Source of the DNA: VRUE01 sp963697805 | Lineage (GTDB): Bacteria > Actinomycetota > Thermoleophilia > Solirubrobacterales > 70-9 | Length of the DNA stretch: 64,000 bases | Reading direction: 5' to 3' | Assembly (NCBI GenBank): GCA_963697805.1 | Contig: CAVOPB010000002.1 | Span: forward strand, 62,001 to 126,000 | In this document: positions 25,807 to 33,289 of the stretch, piece by piece | Position numbering within the stretch: position 1 is the first letter of the stretch | Layout: every line of letters starts with the position of its first letter | Made by a program: the position numbers and the translations under genes | The notes under the pieces: model-generated | Database searches by the model: none | Seen by the model: only the letters and a program-made list of their open reading frames with translations | What the model was told of the DNA's origin: nothing

Positions 25807-27317
25807 TGGGACGCATGCCGGAGCGCGACATCAGGGCGGCGGAAACGAAGAAGCGCCTGATCAGGTGGCGGCCGAGCAATGCCGCGATTGCGATCATCTT
25901 CCTCCTCATCTTCACGATCGGCCCGTACCTGGCCTTCACCAAACACATCCCGTTCACCGGCTACGGCTATCAGCTCAGCGCGGCCTTCTCCAACTCCGCC
26001 AACATCTCGAAGAACTCGCCGGTGAGGATTGCCGGCGTCGACGTCGGCAAAGTGATCAAGACCGAAGCCGACGGCGACGCGACCAAGGTCACCTTCACGG
26101 TGAGCGGCAGCGGCCGTCCGGTCCACTCCGATGCCTACGCGGTGATCAAACCGCGGATCTTCCTCGAGGGGAACTTCTTCATCGAACTCGATCCAGGCAG
26201 CCCGAGCGCGCCTGACATGGACAGCGGCGCGACGATCCCGGTCAGCCGGACATCGACCGCGGTCCAGATCGACGAAATCTTCACCTCCTTGCAATCGCCT
26301 GTCCGCGCCGACTTCAGCCGCGCCCTGGAAGCGTTCGGGGGGGCGCTGTCCGACGTTCCGACCGCGGCCGAAGACGCGACCCAGCTGCCGGAGGTCAAGG
26401 GCAGGACCGGTGCCGCCGGTCTCAACGGCGCGCTGCGCTACGGCGGTCCCGCCGGTCGATACGGCGCCCAGACCGCGAACGCGCTGCTTGGCGAAGAACC
26501 GCAGGACCTGCCGCGCCTAGTCGCCGGGACGGGACGGACCTTCGGCGCCATCGTCCACAGCGAGTCCGACCTCCAGGGCCTGATCGACAACTTCAACATT
26601 TTCACCGGTGCCCTTGCCGCGCAGTCGGCGAACCTCTCCGAGACGATCCACCGCTTCGCGCCGGCTCTCAGCACGAGCCAGACCTCGCTCGCCAACCTCA
26701 ACCGCACGCTGCCGCCGCTCCGCGCCTGGGCGATCGAGATCCGCCCGGCGATCGCCGAGTTGCCGGGGCTGATCAACGCCGGCGAGCCCTGGACCAAGCA
26801 GGCCTTTGCAGCGCTCTCCGACCGGGAGGGTGGCGGCGTCGCGCGTCTGCTGGCCGAAGCGCTGCCCGGGCTCGCCGGGGCCGCCCAGGCGGGCAAGGCG
26901 AACGCGCTGCCGCAGCTGAACCGGCTCGGCCTCTGCGCCTCCCACGTCCTCGTCCCGACCTTCGACCAGACGATCAACGACCGGTTCAGCACCGGCGGCC
27001 CCGCCTACCGCGAGTTCCTCTACTGGCTCGTGGCCCTCAACGGCCAGGGCCAGAACTTCGACGGCAACGGCTACTTCCTCCGTGTCCAGCCGGGCGGCGG
27101 CAACCTGCTCCTGAAGGGCGCCAACCCAAAGGGCGCGCTGACCACCGAGAAAGAAGTGTTCGCCCACTCGGCAGTCGCACCCGCGGGCGTCCAGCCTCAG
27201 CTCGGCGGCCGGCCGCCGATCAAGCCCGAAGTCCGCTGTGACAGCAACCCCGCTCCCGACCTCAACGGCCCGCTCGGCCAGCCCGGCGCGCCCGTCCTCA
27301 GCGTGACCAACCCATGA
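25806..27317 (+). CDS. Mce/MlaD-family protein 4 of 6
   Basis: 503 residues. The cytoplasmic leader of about 25 residues is Arg/Lys-rich, followed by a membrane anchor near 28-44 and an MlaD domain near 55-130 (N-S-P-V-R-I-A-G-V-D-V-G-K-V). A glycine-rich insertion (about 195-225, with L-R-Y-G-G-P-A-G-R-Y-G) interrupts the helical region. The ATG at 25806 shares its A with the preceding TGA. The stop overlaps gene 5 (ATGA). Confidence 0.88.
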   Translation: MGRMPERDIRAAETKKRLIRWRPSNAAIAIIFLLIFTIGPYLAFTKHIPFTGYGYQLSAAFSNSANISKNSPVRIAGVDVGKVIKTEADGDATKVTFTVSGSGRPVHSDAYAVIKPRIFLEGNFFIELDPGSPSAPDMDSGATIPVSRTSTAVQIDEIFTSLQSPVRADFSRALEAFGGALSDVPTAAEDATQLPEVKGRTGAAGLNGALRYGGPAGRYGAQTANALLGEEPQDLPRLVAGTGRTFGAIVHSESDLQGLIDNFNIFTGALAAQSANLSETIHRFAPALSTSQTSLANLNRTLPPLRAWAIEIRPAIAELPGLINAGEPWTKQAFAALSDREGGGVARLLAEALPGLAGAAQAGKANALPQLNRLGLCASHVLVPTFDQTINDRFSTGGPAYREFLYWLVALNGQGQNFDGNGYFLRVQPGGGNLLLKGANPKGALTTEKEVFAHSAVAPAGVQPQLGGRPPIKPEVRCDSNPAPDLNGPLGQPGAPVLSVTNP

Positions 27318-28726
27318 CCCTGCCCGAGGAAAAAACCAGCCGCTTCAAACACTTCCGGGCCTCCCTGAGCCGGCAGTCGCGCGGCCGCGGCAAAGACACG
27401 ATCGCGATCGTCGGCCTCACCCTGATCGCTGTCTTCCTCTCGCTCTGGATCTTCACCCAGCAGAAAGCCTCGCTGCCGTCGTGGGCTCCGCTCGTCGGCG
27501 AGGACTTCGCCCACCTCACCGCCGACTTCACCAGCGCCCAGGCGGTGACCCCCGGCCAGGGCCAGGCGGTCGTGATCGCCGGGGTCAAGGTCGGGAAGAT
27601 CAGCACGGTCGAACTCGAAGATGGCCACGCGGTGGTCGGCCTCGACGTCGAACCCAAGTACCTGAAGCTGATCCACCCCGACGCGACCCTCCTGCTGCGG
27701 CCGAAAACGAACCTCAACGACATGGCGATCGAGATCGAACCCGGCAAGAAGCCGGGGCACGTCGAAGACGGCTTCAACTTCCCGCTCGCGCAGACCCAGC
27801 CCAACGTCAACCTCGACGCCTTCCTGGCGACGCTCGACAAAGACACTCAGCAGTACCTGCAGCTGCTGGTCGCGAGCGGATCGCAGGGGATCGGCGACCG
27901 CGCCCACCAACTCTCGGGCGCGTTCAGGCGCCTGCAGCCGTTCGCCCACTACATCGCCAAGCTCAACGAAGTCGTCGCCGAACGGCACCAGGCGCTGGCC
28001 GGCGCGATCCACCACTTCAGCCAGCTGACTACCGAACTGGGGCGCCACGACCGCCAGATCGAACGCTTCGTCACCTCCTCGAAAGCAGCGCTTGGGAACT
28101 TCGCCAACCAGCAGGAGGCGATCCAGCAGGCGCTGGTCGAGTTCCCCCAGGCCCTGACGACGCTGAAGTCTGCGCTCTCCAGCTCCAATGCCTTCTCGCT
28201 CGCCGCGCGCCCTGCTCTGCTCGGCCTGATCCCGCAGGCGGAAGCCCTCGGCCCCGCGTTCGCGGCCAGCGAGCGCCTCTTCGAACAGACGATCGGGCCG
28301 ATCCAGAACCAGATCCGCCCCTTCAGCCGCGAAGTGCGCCCGGTCCTGGTCCACACCAAGCAGGGCGCGGACCCCCTGAACAAATCGGTCACCGGGTTCG
28401 GCAACGCGCTCGGCGGACTCAACAGCTTCCTCAACCTGCTCGCCTTCAAGCCAAAGGGGAAGGAGAGCTTCCTCTTCTATGCGCCCTGGTCGCTCCACAA
28501 CCTCAACGCCAGCTACCTGCAGGACGCCAACGGGCCGGTCCAGCGGGCGATGGCGATGATCAGCTGCAACGGGACCAACCTCGCGAAAGGAATCGCGAGT
28601 GTCTCGCCCTACCTGAAGACGATCATCGAAGCAGCTCGGGTCCCGACCGCGAAAGAACTACCGGTCATCGCACCTGATCCGGCGTCCCATACCCCCTACT
28701 CCTGCGGCCCCAACTCCGAAAAATGA
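27314..28726 (+). CDS. Mce/MlaD-family protein 5 of 6
   Basis: 470 residues. A 32-residue basic leader, membrane anchor near 33-50, MlaD domain near 65-145 (Q-A-V-V-I-A-G-V-K-V-G-K-I), then a helical region rich in Gln/His. In mycobacterial operons the fifth protein (MceE) is usually a lipoprotein; here there is no cysteine near the anchor, so it is an ordinary signal-anchored protein. The stop overlaps gene 6 (ATGA). Confidence 0.87.
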   Translation: MTLPEEKTSRFKHFRASLSRQSRGRGKDTIAIVGLTLIAVFLSLWIFTQQKASLPSWAPLVGEDFAHLTADFTSAQAVTPGQGQAVVIAGVKVGKISTVELEDGHAVVGLDVEPKYLKLIHPDATLLLRPKTNLNDMAIEIEPGKKPGHVEDGFNFPLAQTQPNVNLDAFLATLDKDTQQYLQLLVASGSQGIGDRAHQLSGAFRRLQPFAHYIAKLNEVVAERHQALAGAIHHFSQLTTELGRHDRQIERFVTSSKAALGNFANQQEAIQQALVEFPQALTTLKSALSSSNAFSLAARPALLGLIPQAEALGPAFAASERLFEQTIGPIQNQIRPFSREVRPVLVHTKQGADPLNKSVTGFGNALGGLNSFLNLLAFKPKGKESFLFYAPWSLHNLNASYLQDANGPVQRAMAMISCNGTNLAKGIASVSPYLKTIIEAARVPTAKELPVIAPDPASHTPYSCGPNSEK

Positions 28727-30270
28727 GCAAGAAGGCGCCGAGCACAACCCAGCTTCTCGTGATCACGGGCTTCGCCTTCTCGTGTTTCGGGATCCTGCTC
28801 TTCATGTGGGTCACGTTCGGCGGTCCGACCCCGTTCAAAGCGAAGCCGTACGAGATCAAGATCCCGTTCAAGGAGGCGACTCAGCTCGCCCAGCAGTCCG
28901 ACGTGCGGATCTCCGGCGTCGCGATCGGCAAGGTGCAGTCGATCGACGTATCTCCGGACGGCAAGCAGGGGCTGGCGACGGTCGACATCGACGACAAGTA
29001 CGGGCCGATCCCGCAGAACACGCGGGCGATCCTGCGGACGAAGACGCTGCTCGCCGAGACCTATGTCGAACTGACCCCGGGCAGCAGCTCCGAACCCGCC
29101 CTCGAGGACGGCGGCACTCTGCCGCCGGCCAACGTCGCCGAATCGGTCCAGCTCGACGAGATCTTCCGAACCTTCGATCCGCAAACGCAGGCTGCGTTCC
29201 AGGAATGGATGCGGAACGCCGCGATCGCGATCGAGGGCAACGGCCAGAACCTCTCCGCCGCGTTCGCCCAGTTCGGCCCGACCTTGAGCGAATTCGACCA
29301 GCTCTTCCGCGTCCTCGACACCCAGGAGCTGGCGGTGCGGGCGCTGTTCCGCAACGGCGCCACCGCGCTGCAGGCCTTCCGCGGCCGCAACGGCCAGCTT
29401 GCCGACCTGATCCAGAGCTCGAACGCGGTATTCCAGACGACGGCGGCGCGCGAACACGACATCGAAGCGCTGTTCAAGGCGTTCCCGACCTTCCTCGACG
29501 AGTTCCGGACCACGCTCGATCGGCTCCGCGTCTTCTCGGTCAACACCGACCCGCTGGTGCGCCAGCTGGTTCCGGCCGCCGAACAGCTCTCGCCGACCCT
29601 GATCGCGCTTGCCAGGTTCTCTCCCGAAGCCGAAGGTTTCTTCAAGGGCCTGCTGCCGGTGATCGACGAGTCCTCGACCGGGTTCCCGGCGCTGCGGAAG
29701 CTGTTCCGGGACCAGTTCCCGCCGCTCCTGCGCGCGGTCGATCCGTTCCTGCGCAACGTCAACCCGGTCCTCACCAGCCTCGGCCAGTACAGGCGCGAGC
29801 TGGCGGCGTCGATGGCGAACGTCGCCGCCGCCACCAATGCCGTGCACATCGGGTCGAACCAGAAACAGATCCACTACCTGCGGCTGATGGGCCCGTTCAC
29901 CCCGGACTCGCTCGCGACCCTGCCCACCCGCCGCACCTCGAACCGGACCAGCGCCTACATCCAGCCCGGCTCCTCGAAATCGCTCGCCACCGGCCTGCTC
30001 AGCTTCGAAACCAGGCAGTGCGGCGGCTCGTTCTCGGCCTCGCTCAACGGCAACACCCCGAACGAAACCGCCTTCAACGAACGGACCCAAGGCGATGTGG
30101 CCAAAGCGACCGACCTCTTCAGCCGGCTGAGGCAGTACGCCTTCGCCAACCAGGACAGCACGACGACCGTGCCGGCACCCGGCTGCACCGCCCAGGCCCC
30201 ATTCGAACCGATCTTCGGCAGCGGCCGCCCGGCGACCACCTACCAGCACACCTTCGAACAGGGCGGCTAG
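28723..30270 (+). CDS. Mce/MlaD-family protein 6 of 6
   Basis: 515 residues. Membrane anchor near 10-30, MlaD domain near 38-120 (S-D-V-R-I-S-G-V-A-I-G-K-V), helical region to about 410 and a C-terminal domain with C near 432 and 487. It is the last gene of the chain. Its TAG stop lies in a CTAG that also holds the stop of a small convergent gene. No terminator hairpin is obvious directly after it. Confidence 0.88.
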   Translation: MSKKAPSTTQLLVITGFAFSCFGILLFMWVTFGGPTPFKAKPYEIKIPFKEATQLAQQSDVRISGVAIGKVQSIDVSPDGKQGLATVDIDDKYGPIPQNTRAILRTKTLLAETYVELTPGSSSEPALEDGGTLPPANVAESVQLDEIFRTFDPQTQAAFQEWMRNAAIAIEGNGQNLSAAFAQFGPTLSEFDQLFRVLDTQELAVRALFRNGATALQAFRGRNGQLADLIQSSNAVFQTTAAREHDIEALFKAFPTFLDEFRTTLDRLRVFSVNTDPLVRQLVPAAEQLSPTLIALARFSPEAEGFFKGLLPVIDESSTGFPALRKLFRDQFPPLLRAVDPFLRNVNPVLTSLGQYRRELAASMANVAAATNAVHIGSNQKQIHYLRLMGPFTPDSLATLPTRRTSNRTSAYIQPGSSKSLATGLLSFETRQCGGSFSASLNGNTPNETAFNERTQGDVAKATDLFSRLRQYAFANQDSTTTVPAPGCTAQAPFEPIFGSGRPATTYQHTFEQGG

Positions 30271-30383
30271 CGGCGAACGCGCTCGCGGAGCGCGGCGAGG
30301 AAGGCGCCGGCGGCGGGGGCCAGGGCGAGCAGCTCCTCGACGGGGACGCCGGCGACGTGGGCGATCGGCGGGACCGGGATCAC
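30267..30383 (-). CDS. 38-residue small protein coupled to DUF899 gene
   Basis: The frame reads V/M-I-P-V-P-P-I-A-H-V-A-G-V-P-V-E-E-L-L, then an Ala/Leu-rich helix ending R-E-R-V-R-R. Its GTG overlaps the DUF899 stop by four bases (GTGA), and its TAG shares a CTAG palindrome with the stop of mce gene 6. The chain of overlaps and the amphipathic helix suggest a real gene. Function unknown. It could alternatively be a chance frame. Confidence 0.5.
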   Translation of the reverse strand: MIPVPPIAHVAGVPVEELLALAPAAGAFLAALRERVRR

Positions 30384-31045
30384 GAGGCGGATTCCTCGTA
30401 GGAGTCGTGCAGCCGCCACCACCGGTAGGGAGCGCTCTGCGGGTGGCCGGGCGGGGAGTCCTCCCATTCCTCCTGGCGGCCGAGCGGGGTCAGGTCGAGG
30501 AAGGTCCAGACGCTGCCGAGCGCCTCGACGCCGCGGCCCCTCGTCTCATAGGTGAGGAAGACGCGGTCGCCGTCGCGGAGGAAGACGTCGAGCGCGAAGT
30601 ACTCGGTCGTCCCGCATGCCTCCTGGAACTCGGTCCCGATCACCGTGTACCAGGGGACGGTCCAGCCCATCCGCCGCTTCAGGCCCTCGATCTGGGTCTG
30701 CGGCGCGGTCGATACCAGGGCCAGGGTCGTGTCGCGGGCATTGATATGGGCCAGGTGGCCGATCTGGTCGGTGAACATCGAGCAGCCCCCGCAGGGATCG
30801 CCATCGGGCGGGAACCAGAAGTGGTAGACGATCAGCTGCGGCCGCCCGGCGAACATCTCGGCGAGCGTCAGATTGGCCCCGTCCGGCCCCTCGAAAGTGT
30901 GGCCCGGCGAGAACTCGGTCATCGGCGCTCGGCGGCGCTCGGCGGCGAGCGCGTCGCGGGCACCGGTCGCCGCCTTCTCCTTCTCCAGCAGCGCTGCGTG
31001 GGAGCGCTGCCACTCCTCGCGGCCGACTATCGGTGGTAGCTCCAT
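30380..31045 (-). CDS. DUF899-family thioredoxin-fold protein
   Basis: 221 residues. A helical N-terminus (R-E-E-W-Q-R-S-H, then E-R-R-R-A-P-M) leads into a thioredoxin-like fold with Y-H-F-W-F-P-P-D-G-D-P-C-G-G-C near residues 95-111, a C-x-x-C site typical of DUF899 (AhpC/TSA-like) proteins, and Y-E-T-R-G-R-G-V-E near 180. The reductant and substrate are unknown. The ATG at 31045 follows GGAGG. An upstream extension of the frame was rejected because it crosses the operator dyads. Divergent from an HxlR regulator that probably controls it. Confidence 0.85.
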   Translation of the reverse strand: MELPPIVGREEWQRSHAALLEKEKAATGARDALAAERRRAPMTEFSPGHTFEGPDGANLTLAEMFAGRPQLIVYHFWFPPDGDPCGGCSMFTDQIGHLAHINARDTTLALVSTAPQTQIEGLKRRMGWTVPWYTVIGTEFQEACGTTEYFALDVFLRDGDRVFLTYETRGRGVEALGSVWTFLDLTPLGRQEEWEDSPPGHPQSAPYRWWRLHDSYEESAS

Positions 31046-31070
31046 GGTCTGCCTCCAGTTGTGGGAGATG

Positions 31071-31125
31071 TTAGTTCCTTGAAGGAACGCGCACCGTAGC
31101 ATCTTTAGTTCCTTTAGGGAACTAA
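31071..31125. promoter_or_regulatory. Two inverted-repeat operators between DUF899 and hxlR
   Basis: Dyad 1 is GTTCCTT-G-AAGGAAC (31074-31088), perfect. Dyad 2 is TTAGTTCC-TTTAG-GGAACTAA (31105-31125), also perfect. Both contain the half-site TTAGTTCC, and their centres are 34 bp apart, about three helical turns. They sit between divergent starts (31045 and 31141), as expected for sites bound by the HxlR dimer and overlapping both promoters. Confidence 0.75.
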
Positions 31126-31140
31126 GATACCCTCTGAATC

Positions 31141-31632
31141 GTGCAACGGACCGATTTCGCACAGATGCCCTGCTCGATCGCCCGCGGCCTCGCGATCGCC
31201 GGCGAGCCCTGGACCCCTCTCGTGATCCGCGACATCTACATCGGGATCAACCGATTCGACGACCTCCAGCGCGATCTCGGCGTCTCGCGCAAGGTCCTCG
31301 CCGAACGGCTCCGCCACCTCATCGATGCCGGCATGCTCGAGCGGCGGCCCTACTCGGAGCGACCGCTCCGACACGAGTACGCGCTGACCCGGATGGGCCT
31401 CGAGTTCGTCGACGTGCTGATGGCGATGGTCGCCTGGGGCGATCGCTGGACCGCGGGCGCCGATGGGCCGCCGGCCCTCTACCGCCACCGCGCCTGTGGC
31501 GAGATAACCCACGTCGTCCCGCACTGCTCGGCATGCGGCGAGGAGATGCACTCGACCGATGTCGATGTCGAGCCGGGGCCGGGAAGCAGAGAGGGCGGCC
31601 CGCCGGCCGCCCTCTCTGACTCACACTCCTAA
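31141..31632 (+). CDS. HxlR-family regulator with C-terminal zinc-ribbon-like part
   Basis: 163 residues from GTG 31141. Winged helix with C-S-I-A-R-G-L-A-I-A-G-E-P-W-T-P-L-V-I-R near 11-30 and F-D-D-L-Q-R-D-L-G-V-S-R-K-V-L-A-E-R-L near 40-60. C11 could be a redox sensor as in HypR/YodB-type members. C-terminally, Y-R-H-R-A-C-G and H-C-S-A-C-G-E-E-M form a possible zinc knuckle near 118-140. The last codons run into a strong terminator hairpin. Likely target: the divergent DUF899 gene. Confidence 0.85.
   Translation: MQRTDFAQMPCSIARGLAIAGEPWTPLVIRDIYIGINRFDDLQRDLGVSRKVLAERLRHLIDAGMLERRPYSERPLRHEYALTRMGLEFVDVLMAMVAWGDRWTAGADGPPALYRHRACGEITHVVPHCSACGEEMHSTDVDVEPGPGSREGGPPAALSDSHS
31588..31617. 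terminator. Strong bidirectional hairpin at end of hxlR
   Basis: A perfect 12-bp stem AGAGAGGGCGGC/GCCGCCCTCTCT with loop CCGCCG. It overlaps the last codons of hxlR and lies just past the stop of the convergent gene at 31654. Confidence 0.75.
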
Positions 31633-31653
31633 GCGGCTCTCGCCGCGACCGCT

Positions 31654-32427
31654 CTAGCCCTTCGGCGTGCAGGGCAGGACGACCGAGCCTTTGAGGCGGT
31701 CGCCGTTGGTGAAGGTGACTTCGCCTTCGCCAAACAGGTTGCCGGACGGGCATTTGGCGAGGAAGTAGCTCTGCTTCTTCCCCTTGTAGGTGAAGGTTTT
31801 CTTGTTGGTGATCGAGAAATTGGTCAACGACCCAGCGCCGCCCGCGATCACCGGGATCTTCGAGTCGAGGTGGTACCCGAACTTCCCCTTGTGCTCTTTG
31901 GTGACGTAGACCTTGGTGATGAAGGCCGTCGGCGCCGGCACGTTGGCGTAGACGTGGACCAGCATCAGGGTTTTGTTGCCCTTGGTGCCGCCGTTGAAGA
32001 CCCGCAGCGGGCCGGTCGCGGTGAACGGTGCCTGTTCGGCGAATTCGACCTCGGCGCTCGCGGTGCCCTTGCCGATCAGGGAGTCCTTGCAGGCGGCTTC
32101 GGCCTGTGCTGTCGGCCGCGCCTCGAGTGCGCCCGGTTTGCAGACCGCAAGGCCCTTGGTGTTCAGCAACCCGTTCTTGTCGAGGTCACCCGAGAAGGTC
32201 TTCGCCGCGGGCGGGTGTTTGCCGTCCTTGGTCGAGATGTTCGCGCTCAATTTGAACGTGATCGGTGCGAATTCGTGCTTCGGCAGCGCCTTCGGCGTGA
32301 TCGAGCTGTCGAATTTCAGAACCAGGTTGCCCAGGCTCACGACCACCGGTTTCGCCGTCGAGATACCGGCGAACGCGATCGCCGCGACGGCTCCCAGGGT
32401 GAGTGTCCAAATCAAGCGCTTGCGCAT
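31654..32427 (-). CDS. Secreted protein, paralogue of the 17133 protein, unknown function
   Basis: 257 residues. Signal peptide (R-K-R-L-I-W-T then hydrophobic, ending S-T-A-K-P). Shared blocks with the 17133 protein are G-N-L-V-L-K-F-D, L-P-K-H-E-F-A-P-I-T-F, N-G-L-L-N-T-K-G-L-A-V-C, G-K-G-T-A, L-R-V-F-N-G, G-A-G-S-L and the final V-V-L-P-C-T-P. More Lys-rich than its paralogue. The ATG at 32427 has AAAGGAG upstream; an upstream in-frame extension lacks these features. Probable beta-sandwich exported protein. Together the two paralogues bracket the MmpL-Mce genes. Confidence 0.78.
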   Translation of the reverse strand: MRKRLIWTLTLGAVAAIAFAGISTAKPVVVSLGNLVLKFDSSITPKALPKHEFAPITFKLSANISTKDGKHPPAAKTFSGDLDKNGLLNTKGLAVCKPGALEARPTAQAEAACKDSLIGKGTASAEVEFAEQAPFTATGPLRVFNGGTKGNKTLMLVHVYANVPAPTAFITKVYVTKEHKGKFGYHLDSKIPVIAGGAGSLTNFSITNKKTFTYKGKKQSYFLAKCPSGNLFGEGEVTFTNGDRLKGSVVLPCTPKG

Positions 32428-32558
32428 ATCCGTCTTAATCTCCTTTGTAGTGCCGGAGCCGTCATCGGCCGGCCGTAGAGCCTTCATCTCTACCCCTCCA
32501 CCGGCCAAAGTAACAGGCGGGCGTCCAGTGCGTAAACCCCCTCTGACCGTCAAAAGAG

Positions 32559-32573
32559 CGGCTTAACAAGCCG
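32559..32573 (-). terminator. Intrinsic terminator after tetR-type gene
   Basis: On the minus strand CGGCTT-GTT-AAGCCG is followed by CTCTTTT, a short stem with a T-rich tail, starting 3 bp after the stop at 32576. Confidence 0.6.
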
Positions 32574-32575
32574 GA

Positions 32576-33265
32576 TCAGCGCTCGGTCATCGAAAGGCGG
32601 ACGCGCTCGCGCTCCGCTTCGGCGCCCCCGGTGCCGAGGAACGGAAGCGTTATCCAGAACATCAGGTCGGGCAGCCGGCTCGGAAGCCTCGAGGCCGCGC
32701 CATGAAGGATCTCGCTGTAGAGGAGCTCGTTGACGCCGCCGGCGACCGAAAGGGAGGTGATCCCCGGCAGCTCGACCGAGGTTTCGGCGCGGCCGGCGTC
32801 GATGAAGCCCGTGAACTGGCGCAGCGCGGCGTCGCGGCGAGCGAGCGCCTTCGGTCCCGCGGCCAGCACCTCGACGATCGCGAACCGCGCCTCGTCGGGA
32901 TGCTCGGCGAGGTGATCGAGGAGCGCCCCCAGCCCGGCGGCCACCCGCTCGGCCCACGGCGCCCCGGGCTTCGACTCGAAGCCCCGAGCAGTGTCGCCGA
33001 GGAGGTTGCCGAGGAGGACGTCATAGGAGGCAAGGAAGCAGTCCTCCCTGCTGTCGAAGAGTTCGTAGAAGGTCTTGCGCGAGACACCGGCGACTTCGAT
33101 CACGTCGACGACCCTGGTCTCGGGGTAGCCGCGCTCAGCGGCGACCTCGATCATCGCCTGGAGGATGCGCTGCCGCTGGGATTCGGTCACCGCCTCCCGC
33201 GGTAGCCCGTGACGACCCCTTGGCAGGCGCTCGCTTGTTTTAGCTGCGCGTCTACCGGAAGCCAC
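32576..33265 (-). CDS. TetR-family transcriptional regulator
   Basis: 229 residues from GTG 33265. The helix-turn-helix is near residues 30-75: Q-R-I-L-Q-A-M-I-E-V-A-A-E-R-G-Y, then V-I-E-V-A-G-V-S-R-K-T-F-Y-E-L-F. The ligand-binding C-terminal domain is unassignable. A shorter start (GTG opening V-T-E-S-Q-R) is possible. It is upstream, on the same strand, of the 31654 secreted-protein gene but separated by a terminator and 148 bp. Its targets might include that gene or the Mce locus; nothing in the sequence proves this. Confidence 0.88.
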   Translation of the reverse strand: MASGRRAAKTSERLPRGRHGLPREAVTESQRQRILQAMIEVAAERGYPETRVVDVIEVAGVSRKTFYELFDSREDCFLASYDVLLGNLLGDTARGFESKPGAPWAERVAAGLGALLDHLAEHPDEARFAIVEVLAAGPKALARRDAALRQFTGFIDAGRAETSVELPGITSLSVAGGVNELLYSEILHGAASRLPSRLPDLMFWITLPFLGTGGAEAERERVRLSMTER

Positions 33266-33289
33266 CCCAAGGACTGTACTCAGTGCGGT

